Source: Pseudomonas sp. MYb327
GTDB lineage: Bacteria; Pseudomonadota; Gammaproteobacteria; Pseudomonadales; Pseudomonadaceae
DNA length: 64,000 bases
Direction of reading: 5' to 3'
Assembly (NCBI RefSeq): GCF_040438925.1
Contig: NZ_CP159258.1
Span: 510,001-574,000, forward strand
The position numbers and the translations under genes were made by a program. Below are positions 27,368-37,435 of this stretch, one piece after another (the stretch's first letter is position 1; the number at the start of each line of letters is the position of its first letter). The notes beneath the pieces were generated by a model that had not been told where the DNA came from, made no database searches, and was given only the letters and a program-made list of their open reading frames with translations.

Positions 27368-28699
27368 ATGACGACTCGTCAGCCACTGTACAAATCCCTG
27401 TATTTCCAGGTGATCGTTGCAATTGTCATCGGTATTTTGCTCGGTCACTTCTACCCACAGCTTGGTGTGGCCGTTAAACCGTTGGGTGACGGGTTCATCA
27501 AACTGATCAAAATGATCATTGCCCCCATCATCTTCTGCACCGTCGTCAGCGGTATCGCGGGCATGCAGGACATGAAGTCGGTCGGCAAGACCGGCGGTTA
27601 CGCGTTGCTGTACTTCGAAATCGTTTCGACCATCGCTTTGCTGGTTGGCCTGGTCGTGGTCAATATCGTCCAGCCAGGCGCCGGCATGCACATCGATGTC
27701 AGCACGCTGGATGCTTCCAAAGTCGCTACCTACGTTGCGGCCGGTGCCGATCAAAGCGTCGTTGGCTTCCTCCTCAACGTGATCCCGGCCACCATCGTCG
27801 GCGCGTTCGCCACGGGTGACATCCTGCAAGTGCTGATGTTCTCGGTGATCTTCGGTTTCGCCCTGCATCGCCTCGGTGCCTACGGCAAGCCGCTGCTGGA
27901 CTTCATCGATCGCTTCGCCCACGTGATGTTCAACATCATCAACATGATCATGAAGCTCGCGCCAATCGGTGCCTTCGGCGCCATGGCGTTCACCATCGGT
28001 GCCTACGGTGTGGGTTCGCTGGTGCAACTGGGTCAGCTGATGGCCTGCTTCTACATCACTTGCCTGCTGTTCATCCTGATCGTGCTGGGCGGTATCGCCC
28101 GCGCTCACGGTTTCAGCGTGCTGAAGATGATTCGCTACATCCGTGAAGAACTGCTGATCGTGCTGGGTACTTCCTCTTCGGAGTCAGTGCTGCCACGCAT
28201 GCTGATCAAGATGGAGCGTCTGGGTGCACAAAAATCCGTGGTGGGCCTGGTGATTCCGACCGGCTACTCGTTCAACCTCGACGGCACAGCCATTTACCTG
28301 ACCATGGCGGCCGTGTTCATTGCCCAGGCTACCGACAGCCACATGGACATCACGCACCAGATCACCTTGCTGGTGGTTTTGCTGCTGTCCTCCAAAGGCG
28401 CTGCGGGCGTGACCGGTTCGGGCTTCATCGTCCTCGCGGCCACCCTGTCCGCCGTGGGCCACCTGCCGGTTGCCGGCCTGGCGCTGATCTTGGGTATCGA
28501 CCGTTTCATGTCCGAAGCCCGCGCCCTGACCAACCTGGTCGGTAACGCGGTGGCGACCATTGTCGTGGCCAAGTGGGTCAAGGAACTGGACACCGACGTG
28601 CTGCACGCCGAGCTGGCCTCGGGTGGTCGCGGCATTGCCGACGAGCCTAAAGACGATGTTCTGGGCCACGAAGCGGTAACCCCGACTAACGCCAAATAA
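27368..28699 (+). CDS. dctA: C4-dicarboxylate/H+ or Na+ symporter DctA
   Basis: A 443-residue inner-membrane carrier for succinate, fumarate and malate. DAACS-family signatures: [20 protein letters not shown], the serine-rich reentrant loop [14 protein letters not shown], and [17 protein letters not shown] (the NLDGT motif); also [19 protein letters not shown]. Start ATG 27368 (SD GAGG) gives [16 protein letters not shown]; upstream codons in frame are leader. Its promoter is sigma-54 type, with paired palindromes at enhancer distance. Confidence 0.96.
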   Translation: MTTRQPLYKSLYFQVIVAIVIGILLGHFYPQLGVAVKPLGDGFIKLIKMIIAPIIFCTVVSGIAGMQDMKSVGKTGGYALLYFEIVSTIALLVGLVVVNIVQPGAGMHIDVSTLDASKVATYVAAGADQSVVGFLLNVIPATIVGAFATGDILQVLMFSVIFGFALHRLGAYGKPLLDFIDRFAHVMFNIINMIMKLAPIGAFGAMAFTIGAYGVGSLVQLGQLMACFYITCLLFILIVLGGIARAHGFSVLKMIRYIREELLIVLGTSSSESVLPRMLIKMERLGAQKSVVGLVIPTGYSFNLDGTAIYLTMAAVFIAQATDSHMDITHQITLLVVLLLSSKGAAGVTGSGFIVLAATLSAVGHLPVAGLALILGIDRFMSEARALTNLVGNAVATIVVAKWVKELDTDVLHAELASGGRGIADEPKDDVLGHEAVTPTNAK

Positions 28700-28713
28700 G
28701 CCTTGTTGAAATG

Positions 28714-28738
28714 AAAAACCCGCTTCGGCGGGTTTTTT
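28714..28738 (+). terminator. Rho-independent terminator after dctA
   Basis: AAAACCCGC / GCGGGTTTT with a TTCG tetraloop followed by T-run, 14 nt after the stop codon. Confidence 0.9.
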
Positions 28739-28843
28739 CATGCCCGAGGTTTGAGCGTAACGGTCATCGTTCCTGGCGCATAAGGTGATTGCCGGCATGC
28801 GCTCGGCTGCCTAGGCTGGGGCATCTGTTTAGGGAGAACACTC

Positions 28844-30025
28844 ATGCTCGGTCCACTGGCATCACTCAAGGTTCTGGATTTCTCGACACTGCTGCCGGGG
28901 CCGTTCGCCTCGTTGTTACTGGCGGACATGGGCGCCGAGGTATTACGCATCGAATCGCCGACCCGCCTGGACCTGCTGCGCGTCTTGCCGCCGCACGATC
29001 AGGGCGTTTCCGCCAGCCACGCCTACCTCAATCGCAACAAACGCAGCCTGGCGCTGGACCTCAAGCAACCCGAGGCGCTGGAGGTGATCAAGCAGTTGTT
29101 GCAGGATTACGACATCGTCCTCGAGCAGTTCCGTCCCGGTGTCATGGAACGCTTGGGCCTGGGCTATGACGCCCTGAAAGAGATCAACCCGAAACTGATT
29201 TATGTGTCGATCACCGGATACGGCCAGACCGGCCCCTACAAGGACCGCGCCGGTCACGACATCAATTACCTGGCGCTGGCCGGGCTCTCCAGCTACACCG
29301 GCCGCGCCGACAGTGGCCCGCTGCCTTTGGGTGCGCAGGTGGCGGACGTCGCCGGTGGTTCGCTGCATGGGGTAATCGGTCTGCTGGCGGCGGTGATCGC
29401 CCGACAGCAAACGGGGCAGGGGCAGCATCTGGATGTGAGCATGACCGATTGCGCGTTCAGCCTGAACGCCATGGCCGGTGCCGGGTATCTGGCCTGCGGC
29501 GTCGAGCCGGGCCGGGAAGAGCAGATGCTCAATGGCGGCAGCTTCTACGACTATTACCGCTCGCGGGATGGGCGCTGGTTGTCGGTGGGCAGCCTGGAGC
29601 CGGATTTCATGAAGCGGCTGTGTGTGGCGTTGGGGCTGGAAGAGCTGGCGGTTCTCGGTCTGTCTACGCAACCGGCGCAGCAAAGAAAGCTCAAGGACGC
29701 GCTGAAAGTCGAATTCGAGAAGCATGACTTCGCGCAGCTGTGTGCGATGTTTGCCGAGCTTGATGCTTGCGTCGAGCCGGTCCTGAGTCTGGGCGAAGCA
29801 GTGCAGCATCCACAGTTGCGGGCGCGGGAGCTGGTGACAGAAGTGCCGCGAGGCGATGGTTCGAGCCAGTCGCAGATGGCTTGTCCGTTGAAGTTTTCAG
29901 AGGGGTTGCCGGAGCCCAGGCATATTGGCGCAGCGCTCGGACAGCATACGGATCAGGTGTTGGGGGAGTTGGGTTATAGCGCTAAGCGGATTGCCGAGTT
30001 GCGGCGGGTCAAGGTCATTCTTTAG
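28844..30025 (+). CDS. CoA transferase, CaiB/BaiF family (class III)
   Basis: A 393-residue enzyme of the CaiB/alpha-methylacyl-CoA racemase superfamily. Typical sequence: LKVLDFSTLLPGPFASLLLADMGAEVLRIE at the start, LNRNKRSLALDLKQPE, YVSITGYGQTGPYKDRAGHDINYLALAGL and HLDVSMTDCAFSL. In this family Asp in the DxDINY-like region forms the acyl anhydride (here within AGHDINY). SD GGGAG is present. The gene is alone between terminators; the CoA ester it handles cannot be told from sequence and racemase activity is also possible. Confidence 0.85.
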   Translation: MLGPLASLKVLDFSTLLPGPFASLLLADMGAEVLRIESPTRLDLLRVLPPHDQGVSASHAYLNRNKRSLALDLKQPEALEVIKQLLQDYDIVLEQFRPGVMERLGLGYDALKEINPKLIYVSITGYGQTGPYKDRAGHDINYLALAGLSSYTGRADSGPLPLGAQVADVAGGSLHGVIGLLAAVIARQQTGQGQHLDVSMTDCAFSLNAMAGAGYLACGVEPGREEQMLNGGSFYDYYRSRDGRWLSVGSLEPDFMKRLCVALGLEELAVLGLSTQPAQQRKLKDALKVEFEKHDFAQLCAMFAELDACVEPVLSLGEAVQHPQLRARELVTEVPRGDGSSQSQMACPLKFSEGLPEPRHIGAALGQHTDQVLGELGYSAKRIAELRRVKVIL

Positions 30026-30065
30026 CGCCTGATAAATTGCCATCGCCAGTACAGGCGGCGGATCT

Positions 30066-30560
30066 CTACTCGACCCGCATCTCCCCACTGAACACCAAGG
30101 TACTCCGACACCGCCGGCACAAATACCGCCGCCCCTGCCGCACTAAACCATGGCGCTGCGCCGAAAACGGGAAATCGCTGTAGGCACACGGGCATTTATA
30201 GATGTAGCGGGTCACGCTGCGGCGTTTGACGTCGTAGGTGTGGCAACGATTGGGCGGCAGTTCGTAGACGCCACGCATGATCAGTTGCCACTCTTCGCCA
30301 TGGGGCTGGATGCGGTCGCCGAACAGCTGATGGGCAATCAGGTGTGCCACTTCGTGGGCCACGGTCTGCTTGAGGAAGTCTTCGGTGTTTTCCCGGTACA
30401 ACTGCGGGTTGAAGCGCAGCAGGTTCTCGTGCAAATGCGCGACACCGGCTTTTTGCCCGCGCAGCTTGAGGCTCACCACGGGGCGTTTGAAAGTTCGTTT
30501 GAAAAAGGATTCGGCTTGTTGAAAACAGTCTTCGACGCGGGAATTGAGTTGCTCGGGCAT
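30066..30560 (-). CDS. sprT: SprT family zinc metalloprotease-like protein
   Basis: A 164-residue SprT-like protein. The zinc site is HEVAHLIAHQLF with a third ligand in QPHGEEW. A C-terminal zinc ribbon follows (KCPCAYSD and YLCRRCRS). Bacterial SprT is little studied; the eukaryotic relative Spartan cuts DNA-protein crosslinks. It lies convergent with the CoA transferase, with 41 nt between the stops. Confidence 0.9.
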   Translation of the reverse strand: MPEQLNSRVEDCFQQAESFFKRTFKRPVVSLKLRGQKAGVAHLHENLLRFNPQLYRENTEDFLKQTVAHEVAHLIAHQLFGDRIQPHGEEWQLIMRGVYELPPNRCHTYDVKRRSVTRYIYKCPCAYSDFPFSAQRHGLVRQGRRYLCRRCRSTLVFSGEMRVE

Positions 30561-30663
30561 GCTTGATGGATCTCCAGAGGTGTCGAGTATGCCGCAACCC
30601 TCGGGCCTTGCGAATCGTCGAAGCGCCGAATGGTTGTCGCCGTTGTCTGTACTGGAGGCATTA

Positions 30664-30686
30664 AAAGGCCGCCTTGCGGCGGCCTG
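30664..30686 (-). terminator. Rho-independent terminator of the Yip1-family gene
   Basis: On the minus strand AGGCCGCC / GGCGGCCT with a GCAA loop followed by TTTTAA. It lies about 35 nt after the stop codon of the membrane protein at 30722. Confidence 0.7.
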
Positions 30687-30721
30687 TGTTGGCAGATCTA
30701 GTTTTTTTGGGTGGTGTGTTG

Positions 30722-31324
30722 CTAATTAGTGTAGACCGGCCCCACGCCGAGTCCCCATACAATGACCGTAAACGCCATGATGGCTACCAGCACCACCAGG
30801 CCTACTGCAAGAACCGAACTGGAAAACAAAAAGCCCTCGTCAGATGGAATGTTCATGAACGTCGGCAGCCCGACATACAGCAGGTAGACCGTGTAGCAGA
30901 TCGCCGCGGTGCCGACGACCATTCCCAGCCACATGTGCGGATACAGCGCCGCAAGGCCGCCGATGAACAGCGGGGTCGCGGTGTAGGTCGCAAACGCCAC
31001 GCAGCGCGCCAGGCTTGGATTGGCGTCATAGGTGCGGGCCATCCAATGGATGAACGCGCCCATGACTGCAACGCCGCCCAGCATTGCCAGGTACGACATG
31101 ATCGTCATCCATAATGCGCTTTCCTGGGTCAGCATCACCGGTGCTCGATTGCCGATGACCCAGCCGACCTGCGTCGTGCCGATAAAGGCAGACACCGCAG
31201 GGATAGCCGCCAGAATCAGCGTGTGTGTCAGATACATGTGGCTGATACTTTCCTCCTGATCGCCACGAATCTCTTTCCATTCTTGGTCAGGGTGGGTGAA
31301 GAGCCCCACTACGTGATGGATCAT
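30722..31324 (-). CDS. Yip1-family inner-membrane protein
   Basis: A 200-residue protein with five hydrophobic segments (for example LILAAIPAVSAFIGTTQVGWVI, MTIMSYLAMLGGVAVMGAFI, VLAVGLVVLVAIMAFTVIVW). The N-terminal cytoplasmic part MIHHVVGLFTHPDQEWKEIR and the overall shape match the Yip1/DUF1282 family. The open frame runs 306 codons further upstream, but that part is the shadow of ttcA; the ATG at 31324 gives the family start. Function unknown; members often lie near envelope or cell-shape genes. Confidence 0.85.
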   Translation of the reverse strand: MIHHVVGLFTHPDQEWKEIRGDQEESISHMYLTHTLILAAIPAVSAFIGTTQVGWVIGNRAPVMLTQESALWMTIMSYLAMLGGVAVMGAFIHWMARTYDANPSLARCVAFATYTATPLFIGGLAALYPHMWLGMVVGTAAICYTVYLLYVGLPTFMNIPSDEGFLFSSSVLAVGLVVLVAIMAFTVIVWGLGVGPVYTN

Positions 31325-31603
31325 GCCAGTCACTCCTCTTGTTTTGCCGTCGCCCCCCAGTGGAGCGCCTACGGGCCAATGCGGCCAAGCAAGTAATAGG
31401 TCTTGATGTTTGTGCGACCTTAAGACGCAGTATAGGAAGTTGTTAACCCCGCAGGAGCCGTGGCTTAGAGCAAATTGCGCTGTAAAGAGGTGGGGTAATC
31501 GCGGAAGTGTCTGTTCATGTGTAGGCGATAGTGGGCACTTCGCCCTCGAGGTGTTTTTTGCGTAAAATGCCGGCCTTTCGGCACACCTCACGGATTTCGC
31601 GTC

Positions 31604-32428
31604 ATGGGCACTCTCACGGTCAACCAGAACAAACTGCAAAAGCGCCTTCGCCGCCAGGCCGGTGAGGCTGTCGCGGATTTCAACATGATTGAAGACGGCG
31701 ACAAGGTCATGGTCTGCCTGTCCGGCGGCAAGGACAGCTACACCATGCTCGATGTGCTGATGCACTTGCAGAAGGTCGCACCGATCAAGTTCGAGATCGT
31801 GGCCGTGAACATGGACCAGAAGCAGCCTGGCTTCCCTGAGCACGTGCTGCCGGCCTATCTGAAAGAGTTGGGCATCGAGTACCACATCGTCGAGAAGGAC
31901 ACTTACTCGGTGGTCAAGGAATTGATTCCGGAAGGTAAAACCACCTGTTCGCTGTGCTCGCGCCTGCGTCGCGGCACGCTCTACACCTTCGCCGACGAAA
32001 TCGGCGCGACCAAGATGGCCCTCGGTCACCACCGTGACGACATCGTCGAGACGTTCTTCCTGAACATGTTCTTCAACGGCTCGCTCAAAGCCATGCCGCC
32101 GAAACTGCGCGCCGACGACGGGCGCAACGTGGTGATCCGCCCGCTGGCCTACTGCAACGAAAAAGACATTCAGGCCTACTCGGATCTCAAGCAATTCCCG
32201 ATCATCCCGTGCAACCTCTGCGGCTCCCAGGAAAACCTGCAACGCCAGGTGGTCAAGGACATGCTGCAGGACTGGGAGCGCAAGACCCCGGGCCGCACCG
32301 AGAGCATTTTCCGCAGCCTGCAGAACGTGATCCCGTCACAACTGGCGGACCGCAACCTGTTCGATTTCACCAGCCTCAAAATCGATGAAACGGCGGCTTC
32401 GCGCTTCGTCAACGTGGTCAACCTCTAG
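31604..32428 (+). CDS. ttcA: tRNA 2-thiocytidine(32) synthetase TtcA
   Basis: A 274-residue PP-loop ATPase that thiolates C32 of certain tRNAs. The PP-loop is [13 protein letters not shown] near residue 40. Two Cys pairs that hold the [4Fe-4S] cluster are seen: [13 protein letters not shown] and CNLCGSQ. The length and ending match the family. The 279-bp region before it, divergent from the Yip1-family gene, contains a possible -10 (TAAAAT near 31563). Confidence 0.95.
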   Translation: MGTLTVNQNKLQKRLRRQAGEAVADFNMIEDGDKVMVCLSGGKDSYTMLDVLMHLQKVAPIKFEIVAVNMDQKQPGFPEHVLPAYLKELGIEYHIVEKDTYSVVKELIPEGKTTCSLCSRLRRGTLYTFADEIGATKMALGHHRDDIVETFFLNMFFNGSLKAMPPKLRADDGRNVVIRPLAYCNEKDIQAYSDLKQFPIIPCNLCGSQENLQRQVVKDMLQDWERKTPGRTESIFRSLQNVIPSQLADRNLFDFTSLKIDETAASRFVNVVNL

Positions 32429-32438
32429 ACACCATCAC

Positions 32439-32527
32439 TGTGGGAGCCAGCCTGCTGGCGATGGCGGTGTGTCAGACACATCTTTGTTGACTGACACTCC
32501 TTCATCGCCAGCAGGCTGGCTCCCACA
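32439..32527. repeat. REP pair in inverted orientation
   Basis: TGTGGGAGCCAGCCTGCTGG at 32439 and the inverted copy ending at 32527, 41 nt apart. It follows the ttcA stop by about 10 nt. Confidence 0.85.
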
Positions 32528-32557
32528 GGTTTTTCGTTTCTATCCTCAGGAGAGGGC

Positions 32558-33232
32558 ATGCGCGACTATAAGTGGCTGAACGAATACTGCTTGAACCGCT
32601 TTGGTTCGGCGGCTGAACTGGAAGCCCATCTGCCCGTCCCCAAGACCCCGGCACAACTGCGCAAGATCAGTGACGATCGCTACCTCTCGACCATGGCATT
32701 ACGCGTGTTCCGCGCCGGGCTCAAGCACAGCCTGGTGGATGCCAAATGGCCGGCCTTCGAAGAAGTGTTCTTCAAGTTCGACCCGGAAAAAGTTGTGTTG
32801 ATGAGCGCCGAGCACTTGGAGCGCCTGATGCAGGACGCGCGGATCATCCGTCACCTGGGCAAGCTCAAGAGCGTACCGCGCAATGCGCAGTTCATTCTGG
32901 ACGTGGCTCATGAGAAGGGCAGCTTCGGCGCGATGATCGCCGATTGGCCGGTGACTGATATCGTCGGGCTCTGGACCTTCCTGAAAAAGCGCGGCCATCA
33001 ATTGGGCGGACTGTCGGCGCCGCGCTTCTTGCGGATGGTCGGCAAGGATACGTTTGTGCCGAGCTACGATGTGGTGGCGGCGCTGAATGCGCAGAAGATC
33101 GTCGACAAGGTGCCGAGCAGCCAGCGGGACCTGGCGTTGGTGCAGGATGTGTTCAACCAGTGGCACGAACAAAGTGGCGGACGGCCGATGAGCCAGATTT
33201 CGATGATGCTGGCTTACACAGTGAATCATTGA
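32558..33232 (+). CDS. DNA-3-methyladenine glycosylase I family protein
   Basis: A 224-residue protein of the HhH-type Tag superfamily: MRDYKWLNEYCLNRFGS, then DDRYLSTMALRVFRAGLKHSLVDAKWPAFEEVFFKFDPEKV, which is the Tag-like substrate region, and RLMQDARIIRHLGKLKSVPRNA. The zinc-binding Cys/His of E. coli Tag (CxH) are not evident, so it is a divergent member. In pseudomonads it usually follows ttcA. Probable role in repair of alkylated bases; not certain from sequence. Confidence 0.75.
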   Translation: MRDYKWLNEYCLNRFGSAAELEAHLPVPKTPAQLRKISDDRYLSTMALRVFRAGLKHSLVDAKWPAFEEVFFKFDPEKVVLMSAEHLERLMQDARIIRHLGKLKSVPRNAQFILDVAHEKGSFGAMIADWPVTDIVGLWTFLKKRGHQLGGLSAPRFLRMVGKDTFVPSYDVVAALNAQKIVDKVPSSQRDLALVQDVFNQWHEQSGGRPMSQISMMLAYTVNH

Positions 33233-33262
33233 GACTCGGTCGGTCGAGCGCGACCCCGGCCC

Positions 33263-33325
33263 ATCGCTGGCACGCCAGCTCCTACAAGTTCACCGCAACC
33301 CTGTAGGAGCTGGCGTGCCAGCGAT
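33263..33325. repeat. REP pair in inverted orientation
   Basis: ATCGCTGGCACGCCAGCTCC... at 33263-33286 and TGTAGGAGCTGGCGTGCCAG... at 33302-33325, only 15 nt apart, in the gap between convergent genes. Confidence 0.85.
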
Positions 33326-33334
33326 GAGGCCCGA

Positions 33335-33760
33335 TCAGGCGACCGAAATCTCGCCTTCGCCCGCCAACTTGCGGTTCAACTGATACCGCCAGCGCACATA
33401 CAGTAACGCCGAGCAGAACACCGCGAGGCTGGCGCCCATTTCCAACAAGCCGAAAACCTGCCGGTTCGGGTCATACGCCGCCAATGCGCCCTTGATGAAA
33501 TACAAGTTCACCACAAAACACATCCACGAATGCCCACGCGGGCTGCCGACAATCATCCCCGGCGCCAGCAACAGCAACGGCACCAGTTCGATCAGCAGGA
33601 TTACCCAGGGCCGCGCGCCGTGCAGGTCGGCGAACACCAAGTAGTAGGCGCACAGCAGCCCCACCAGGCCGAAAAAACACAACAGACTGATGGCGCGCAT
33701 GGCCCGGACGCGAGGTTCGAGCCATTCGATGGCGGGCAGAATCTTCGGCTTCTTGGCCAC
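33335..33760 (-). CDS. DUF2069 family inner-membrane protein
   Basis: About 141 residues with four hydrophobic segments (AISLLCFFGLVGLLCAYYLVF, WVILLIELVPLLLLAPGMIV, a weaker third, and FGLLEMGASLAVFCSALLYV). The start is taken as GTG 33760 (VAKKPKILPAIEWLE) with GGAGG upstream; an in-frame ATG at 33817 would overlap wrbA. It lies 2 nt after wrbA and is probably the last gene of arsC-wrbA-DUF2069. No function is known. Confidence 0.8.
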   Translation of the reverse strand: MAKKPKILPAIEWLEPRVRAMRAISLLCFFGLVGLLCAYYLVFADLHGARPWVILLIELVPLLLLAPGMIVGSPRGHSWMCFVVNLYFIKGALAAYDPNRQVFGLLEMGASLAVFCSALLYVRWRYQLNRKLAGEGEISVA

Positions 33761-33762
33761 CC

Positions 33763-34709
<947 letters not shown>

Positions 34710-34823
34710 GAGCGGGTCGCATCTTGCGTAAGGTGGCGGCTATTCTAACTGTGCAGCGCGTAATCCAGAACCTTGGGAGGCGATGGGTCGCAGGCGCATT
34801 CAATTTTTAACAAGGAACACGAC

Positions 34824-35291
34824 ATGACAAGGCGACTGGCAGCAGCATTGGCGATCATCGGAACGTTGATGCTGGGGGGCTGCGGTAACGACTATGGCAT
34901 TGACCAGTATGGACAAAAGGTCGCCGCCGAACGTCTGGACAGCAAATGGCTGGTGCTCAACTACTGGGCCGAATGGTGCGGCCCGTGCCGTACCGAGATC
35001 CCGGAGCTGAACCACCTGGCGGAGCAACTCAAGGACAAGAAGATCGGTGTGTTCGGGGTCAATTTCGATAATGTGCAGGGCGAAGAGCTGAAAAGTGCCA
35101 GCGAGAAACTCGGGATCAAGTTCACCGTGCTGGCGCAGGACCCTTCCGAGGTATTCGAACTGCCGCGCAGCGAAGCGTTGCCGGTGACCTACATCATCGA
35201 CAACAAGGGCAAGGTGCGCGAGCAGCTGATGGGCGAGCAAACAGCGGCGGGGGTGATGGCGAAGCTGGAGGCGTTGCAGGCGAAGAATTAA
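34824..35291 (+). CDS. TlpA-family thiol:disulfide lipoprotein
   Basis: A 155-residue periplasmic lipoprotein. Signal peptide MTRRLAAALAIIGTLML with lipobox LGGC (Cys about residue 21). The thioredoxin fold has the active site WAEWCGPCRTEIPEL and the cis-Pro region ALPVTYIIDNKGKV. The start at 34824 follows AAGGA. Probably reduces or isomerises disulfides of a periplasmic partner, as TlpA/ResA do; no cytochrome biogenesis genes lie nearby. Confidence 0.88.
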   Translation: MTRRLAAALAIIGTLMLGGCGNDYGIDQYGQKVAAERLDSKWLVLNYWAEWCGPCRTEIPELNHLAEQLKDKKIGVFGVNFDNVQGEELKSASEKLGIKFTVLAQDPSEVFELPRSEALPVTYIIDNKGKVREQLMGEQTAAGVMAKLEALQAKN

Positions 35292-35321
35292 TCGCAGTGA
35301 TGATGACGAACAGACGAACTC

Positions 35322-35411
35322 TGTAGGAGCCGGCTTGCTGGCGATGGCATCGGATCGGCCATCATGGATGTCGCCTGACACATCCCTATCGCCAGCAAGC
35401 CGGCTCCAACA
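35322..35411. repeat. REP pair in inverted orientation
   Basis: TGTAGGAGCCGGCTTGCTGG at 35322 and its inverted copy ending 35411 (one mismatch), 42 nt apart, between convergent genes. Confidence 0.85.
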
Positions 35412-35425
35412 GGTTGAAAAGGGGA

Positions 35426-35830
35426 TCAACCCTCTTCAAGCCACCAGCGCAACGGCTTGCCTTCGGCCGGCCAAAAACGCATCTGGTCGATCGACGAAAC
35501 GTCCCAGCGTTGCACCTGCTCCAGCGCCTGGAGGAAACGCTTTTCCTGCTCCATCAGTGCCGGTGCACAGAGCTTGCGGGTGCTGCCGACTTTGCCGAAG
35601 CTCAGCTTGTCGCCTTCCAGGGTGTATGGCGCGAACCAGTGGTTGCAGCCGCCGTTACCGTAGGCCCGGCCGTCTTCACCGAGGGTGATGGTCAGGTGGC
35701 TGTAATCCATCAACGGCCGTTCACCGATCCATTCCAGGATGTAGCTGCGGTTCTGTTGCAATTGCACCGGCTCGGCGGCGCAGCCCAGCAGGCTGGCGCC
35801 AACCATTGCGGTCAGAGCGAGGCGTTTCAT
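35426..35830 (-). CDS. META-domain lipoprotein (HslJ-like)
   Basis: A 134-residue lipoprotein. Signal peptide MKRLALTAMVGASLLGC with lipobox LLGC. The META/HslJ domain covers about 30-130, with the conserved AYGNGGCNHWFAPYTLEGD and STRKLCAPALMEQEKRFLQAL. The ATG at 35830 shares its A with the stop of the upstream gene (ATGA), so the two are coupled. HslJ in E. coli is linked to novobiocin resistance and heat shock; the role here is unknown. Confidence 0.85.
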   Translation of the reverse strand: MKRLALTAMVGASLLGCAAEPVQLQQNRSYILEWIGERPLMDYSHLTITLGEDGRAYGNGGCNHWFAPYTLEGDKLSFGKVGSTRKLCAPALMEQEKRFLQALEQVQRWDVSSIDQMRFWPAEGKPLRWWLEEG

Positions 35831-36264
35831 CACGCAGGCTCCTGGCATTTCGGGCACAAGTGTTTCTCGCCAACCGACTTCCAGCCCAACTCGGCGATTC
35901 GCGCACTGGCGGCAGGCTTTTCGGCCTTGTTGCCCAGTTTGGCGTCCACTGCGAACTCGAAGCTCAGCTCTTTGGCGCAGCTGTCGCAGTTCACCTGCCA
36001 GGTGTGGATCGCCAGTTCGCCGAACACCGGACCACTGGCCACTGCGACCCATTGGCCCGGCGGGTTGATCAAGTGGCGAACCGTTTCGACGGTCAGGCGC
36101 ATGGACAAGTCCTTGGCACCCTTGAGGGTCACTACCAGCACGTCGTTATTACGAATCGAGCCGCCGTTGCCGGTGACTTGATAACGCCCCGGCACCAGGG
36201 CGCGGCATTCGGTGAGGGTGTGTTGCGGGTTCATCAGGCTGTAGCGGAAATCGTGTTCGACCAT
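35830..36264 (-). CDS. Conserved hypothetical protein with C-terminal Cys pairs
   Basis: A 144-residue cytoplasmic protein, MVEHDFRYSLMNPQHTLTEC at the start. No known domain is recognised. The C-terminal half has two Cys pairs, CDSCAKELSFEF and LCPKCQEPA, which look like a zinc ribbon. A longer frame reaches 36384, but the ATG at 36264 has GGAGG just upstream (TTTGGAGGACCC). It is coupled to the META lipoprotein gene. Probably found across Pseudomonas, but I know no function. Confidence 0.75.
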   Translation of the reverse strand: MVEHDFRYSLMNPQHTLTECRALVPGRYQVTGNGGSIRNNDVLVVTLKGAKDLSMRLTVETVRHLINPPGQWVAVASGPVFGELAIHTWQVNCDSCAKELSFEFAVDAKLGNKAEKPAASARIAELGWKSVGEKHLCPKCQEPA

Positions 36265-36341
36265 GGGTCCTCCAAATATGCGCGATATGCTAGCACGGGC
36301 ATACGCGCAGCATGGCGCGGGGACATGACCTTCGATCAGGT

Positions 36342-37334
36342 TCAGTCGCCCTCGACCCGGTTCTGCGCTGTTCCGGCCGCCCACGCGGCGATGTTGTGCA
36401 AGGTGGTCGCGGCAATCGCGCCCAGGGCTTCGCGGGTCAAGAAAGCCTGGTGCGCAGTGATTATCACGTTGGGAAAGGTCAGCAATCGCGCCAGAACATC
36501 GTCCTGCAAGGGCTGATCGGAGCGGTCCTCGAAAAACAGCTGCGCCTCTTCTTCATACACATCCAGCCCCAGATACCCGAGCTGACCGTTCTTCAAGGCG
36601 TCGATCAGCGCTGGCGTATCCACCAGCCCCCCACGGCCGGTGTTGATCAACATCGCGCCCGGTTGCATGTGCGCCAATGATTCGCCGTTGATCAAATGCT
36701 TGCTTTGCGCGTTGAGCGGGCAGTGCAGGCTGATGATCTGCGACTCGGCCAGCAGCTGCGGCAAATCCACATAACGGGCGCCCAGCGCTTCGACTTGAGG
36801 GTTGGGATACGGGTCGTAGGCCAGCAATTGGCAGCCGAAGCCGTTCATGATTTTCGCGAAGGTCGCGCCGATTTGCCCGGTGCCGACCACGCCGACGGTC
36901 TTGCCCACCAGGTCAAATCCGGTCAGCCCGTGCAGGCTGAAATCACCCTCGCGGGTGCGGTTATAGGCACGGTGCAAACGGCGGTTGAGCGCCAGGATCA
37001 ACGCCACCGCGTGTTCGGCCACGGCATGGGGCGAGTAGGCCGGGACACGCACAATCGTCATCCCCAAACGTTTCGCCGCCGCCAGGTCGACATGGTTGTA
37101 ACCGGCCGAGCGCAGGGCGATCAGGCGTGTGCCGCCGGCCGCCAGGCGTTCGAGCACCGGGGCGCTGAGGTCATCATTAATGAAGGCACAGACCACTTCG
37201 TGATGTTCCGCCAGCGCCGCGGTATCGAGGCTCAGGCGCGCCGACTGGAAGTGCAACTCAATGCCGGCCGGCAGATCCGCGGCGAGAAAACTGTCGCGGT
37301 CGTAGGTCTGGCTGCTGAAAAGAATCGTGCGCAT
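36342..37334 (-). CDS. ldhA: D-lactate dehydrogenase LdhA (2-hydroxyacid dehydrogenase)
   Basis: A 330-residue NAD-dependent enzyme making D-lactate from pyruvate in fermentation. NAD-binding motif VGVVGTGQIGATFAKIM. Catalytic residues are Arg in INTGRGGLVDT, Glu in LDVYEEEAQLF and His in ITAHQAFLT, as in E. coli LdhA. SD GGGAG precedes the ATG. In P. aeruginosa it also sits next to gacS. Confidence 0.92.
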   Translation of the reverse strand: MRTILFSSQTYDRDSFLAADLPAGIELHFQSARLSLDTAALAEHHEVVCAFINDDLSAPVLERLAAGGTRLIALRSAGYNHVDLAAAKRLGMTIVRVPAYSPHAVAEHAVALILALNRRLHRAYNRTREGDFSLHGLTGFDLVGKTVGVVGTGQIGATFAKIMNGFGCQLLAYDPYPNPQVEALGARYVDLPQLLAESQIISLHCPLNAQSKHLINGESLAHMQPGAMLINTGRGGLVDTPALIDALKNGQLGYLGLDVYEEEAQLFFEDRSDQPLQDDVLARLLTFPNVIITAHQAFLTREALGAIAATTLHNIAAWAAGTAQNRVEGD

Positions 37335-37358
37335 GCTTCACTCCCTTGTCCCTTTCCT

Positions 37359-37384
37359 GTAGGCGCTGGCAAGCCAGCGCCTGC
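37359..37384. repeat. Single REP-like element
   Basis: TGTAGGCGCTGGCAAGCCAG... forms a hairpin CGCTGGC / GCCAGCG. It lies between gacS stop and ldhA start, both on the minus strand, and may act as a transcript-end structure. Confidence 0.55.
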
Positions 37385-37435
37385 ACTGATTGCGGTGAGT
37401 TTAGCGCTCTACGTGTGCAAGGTGATTGCGCTGCG

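Noticed and set aside
31325..32242. N-terminal extension of the Yip1-family frame
   Set aside because: This part is antisense to ttcA and to its promoter; the ATG at 31324 gives the family start.
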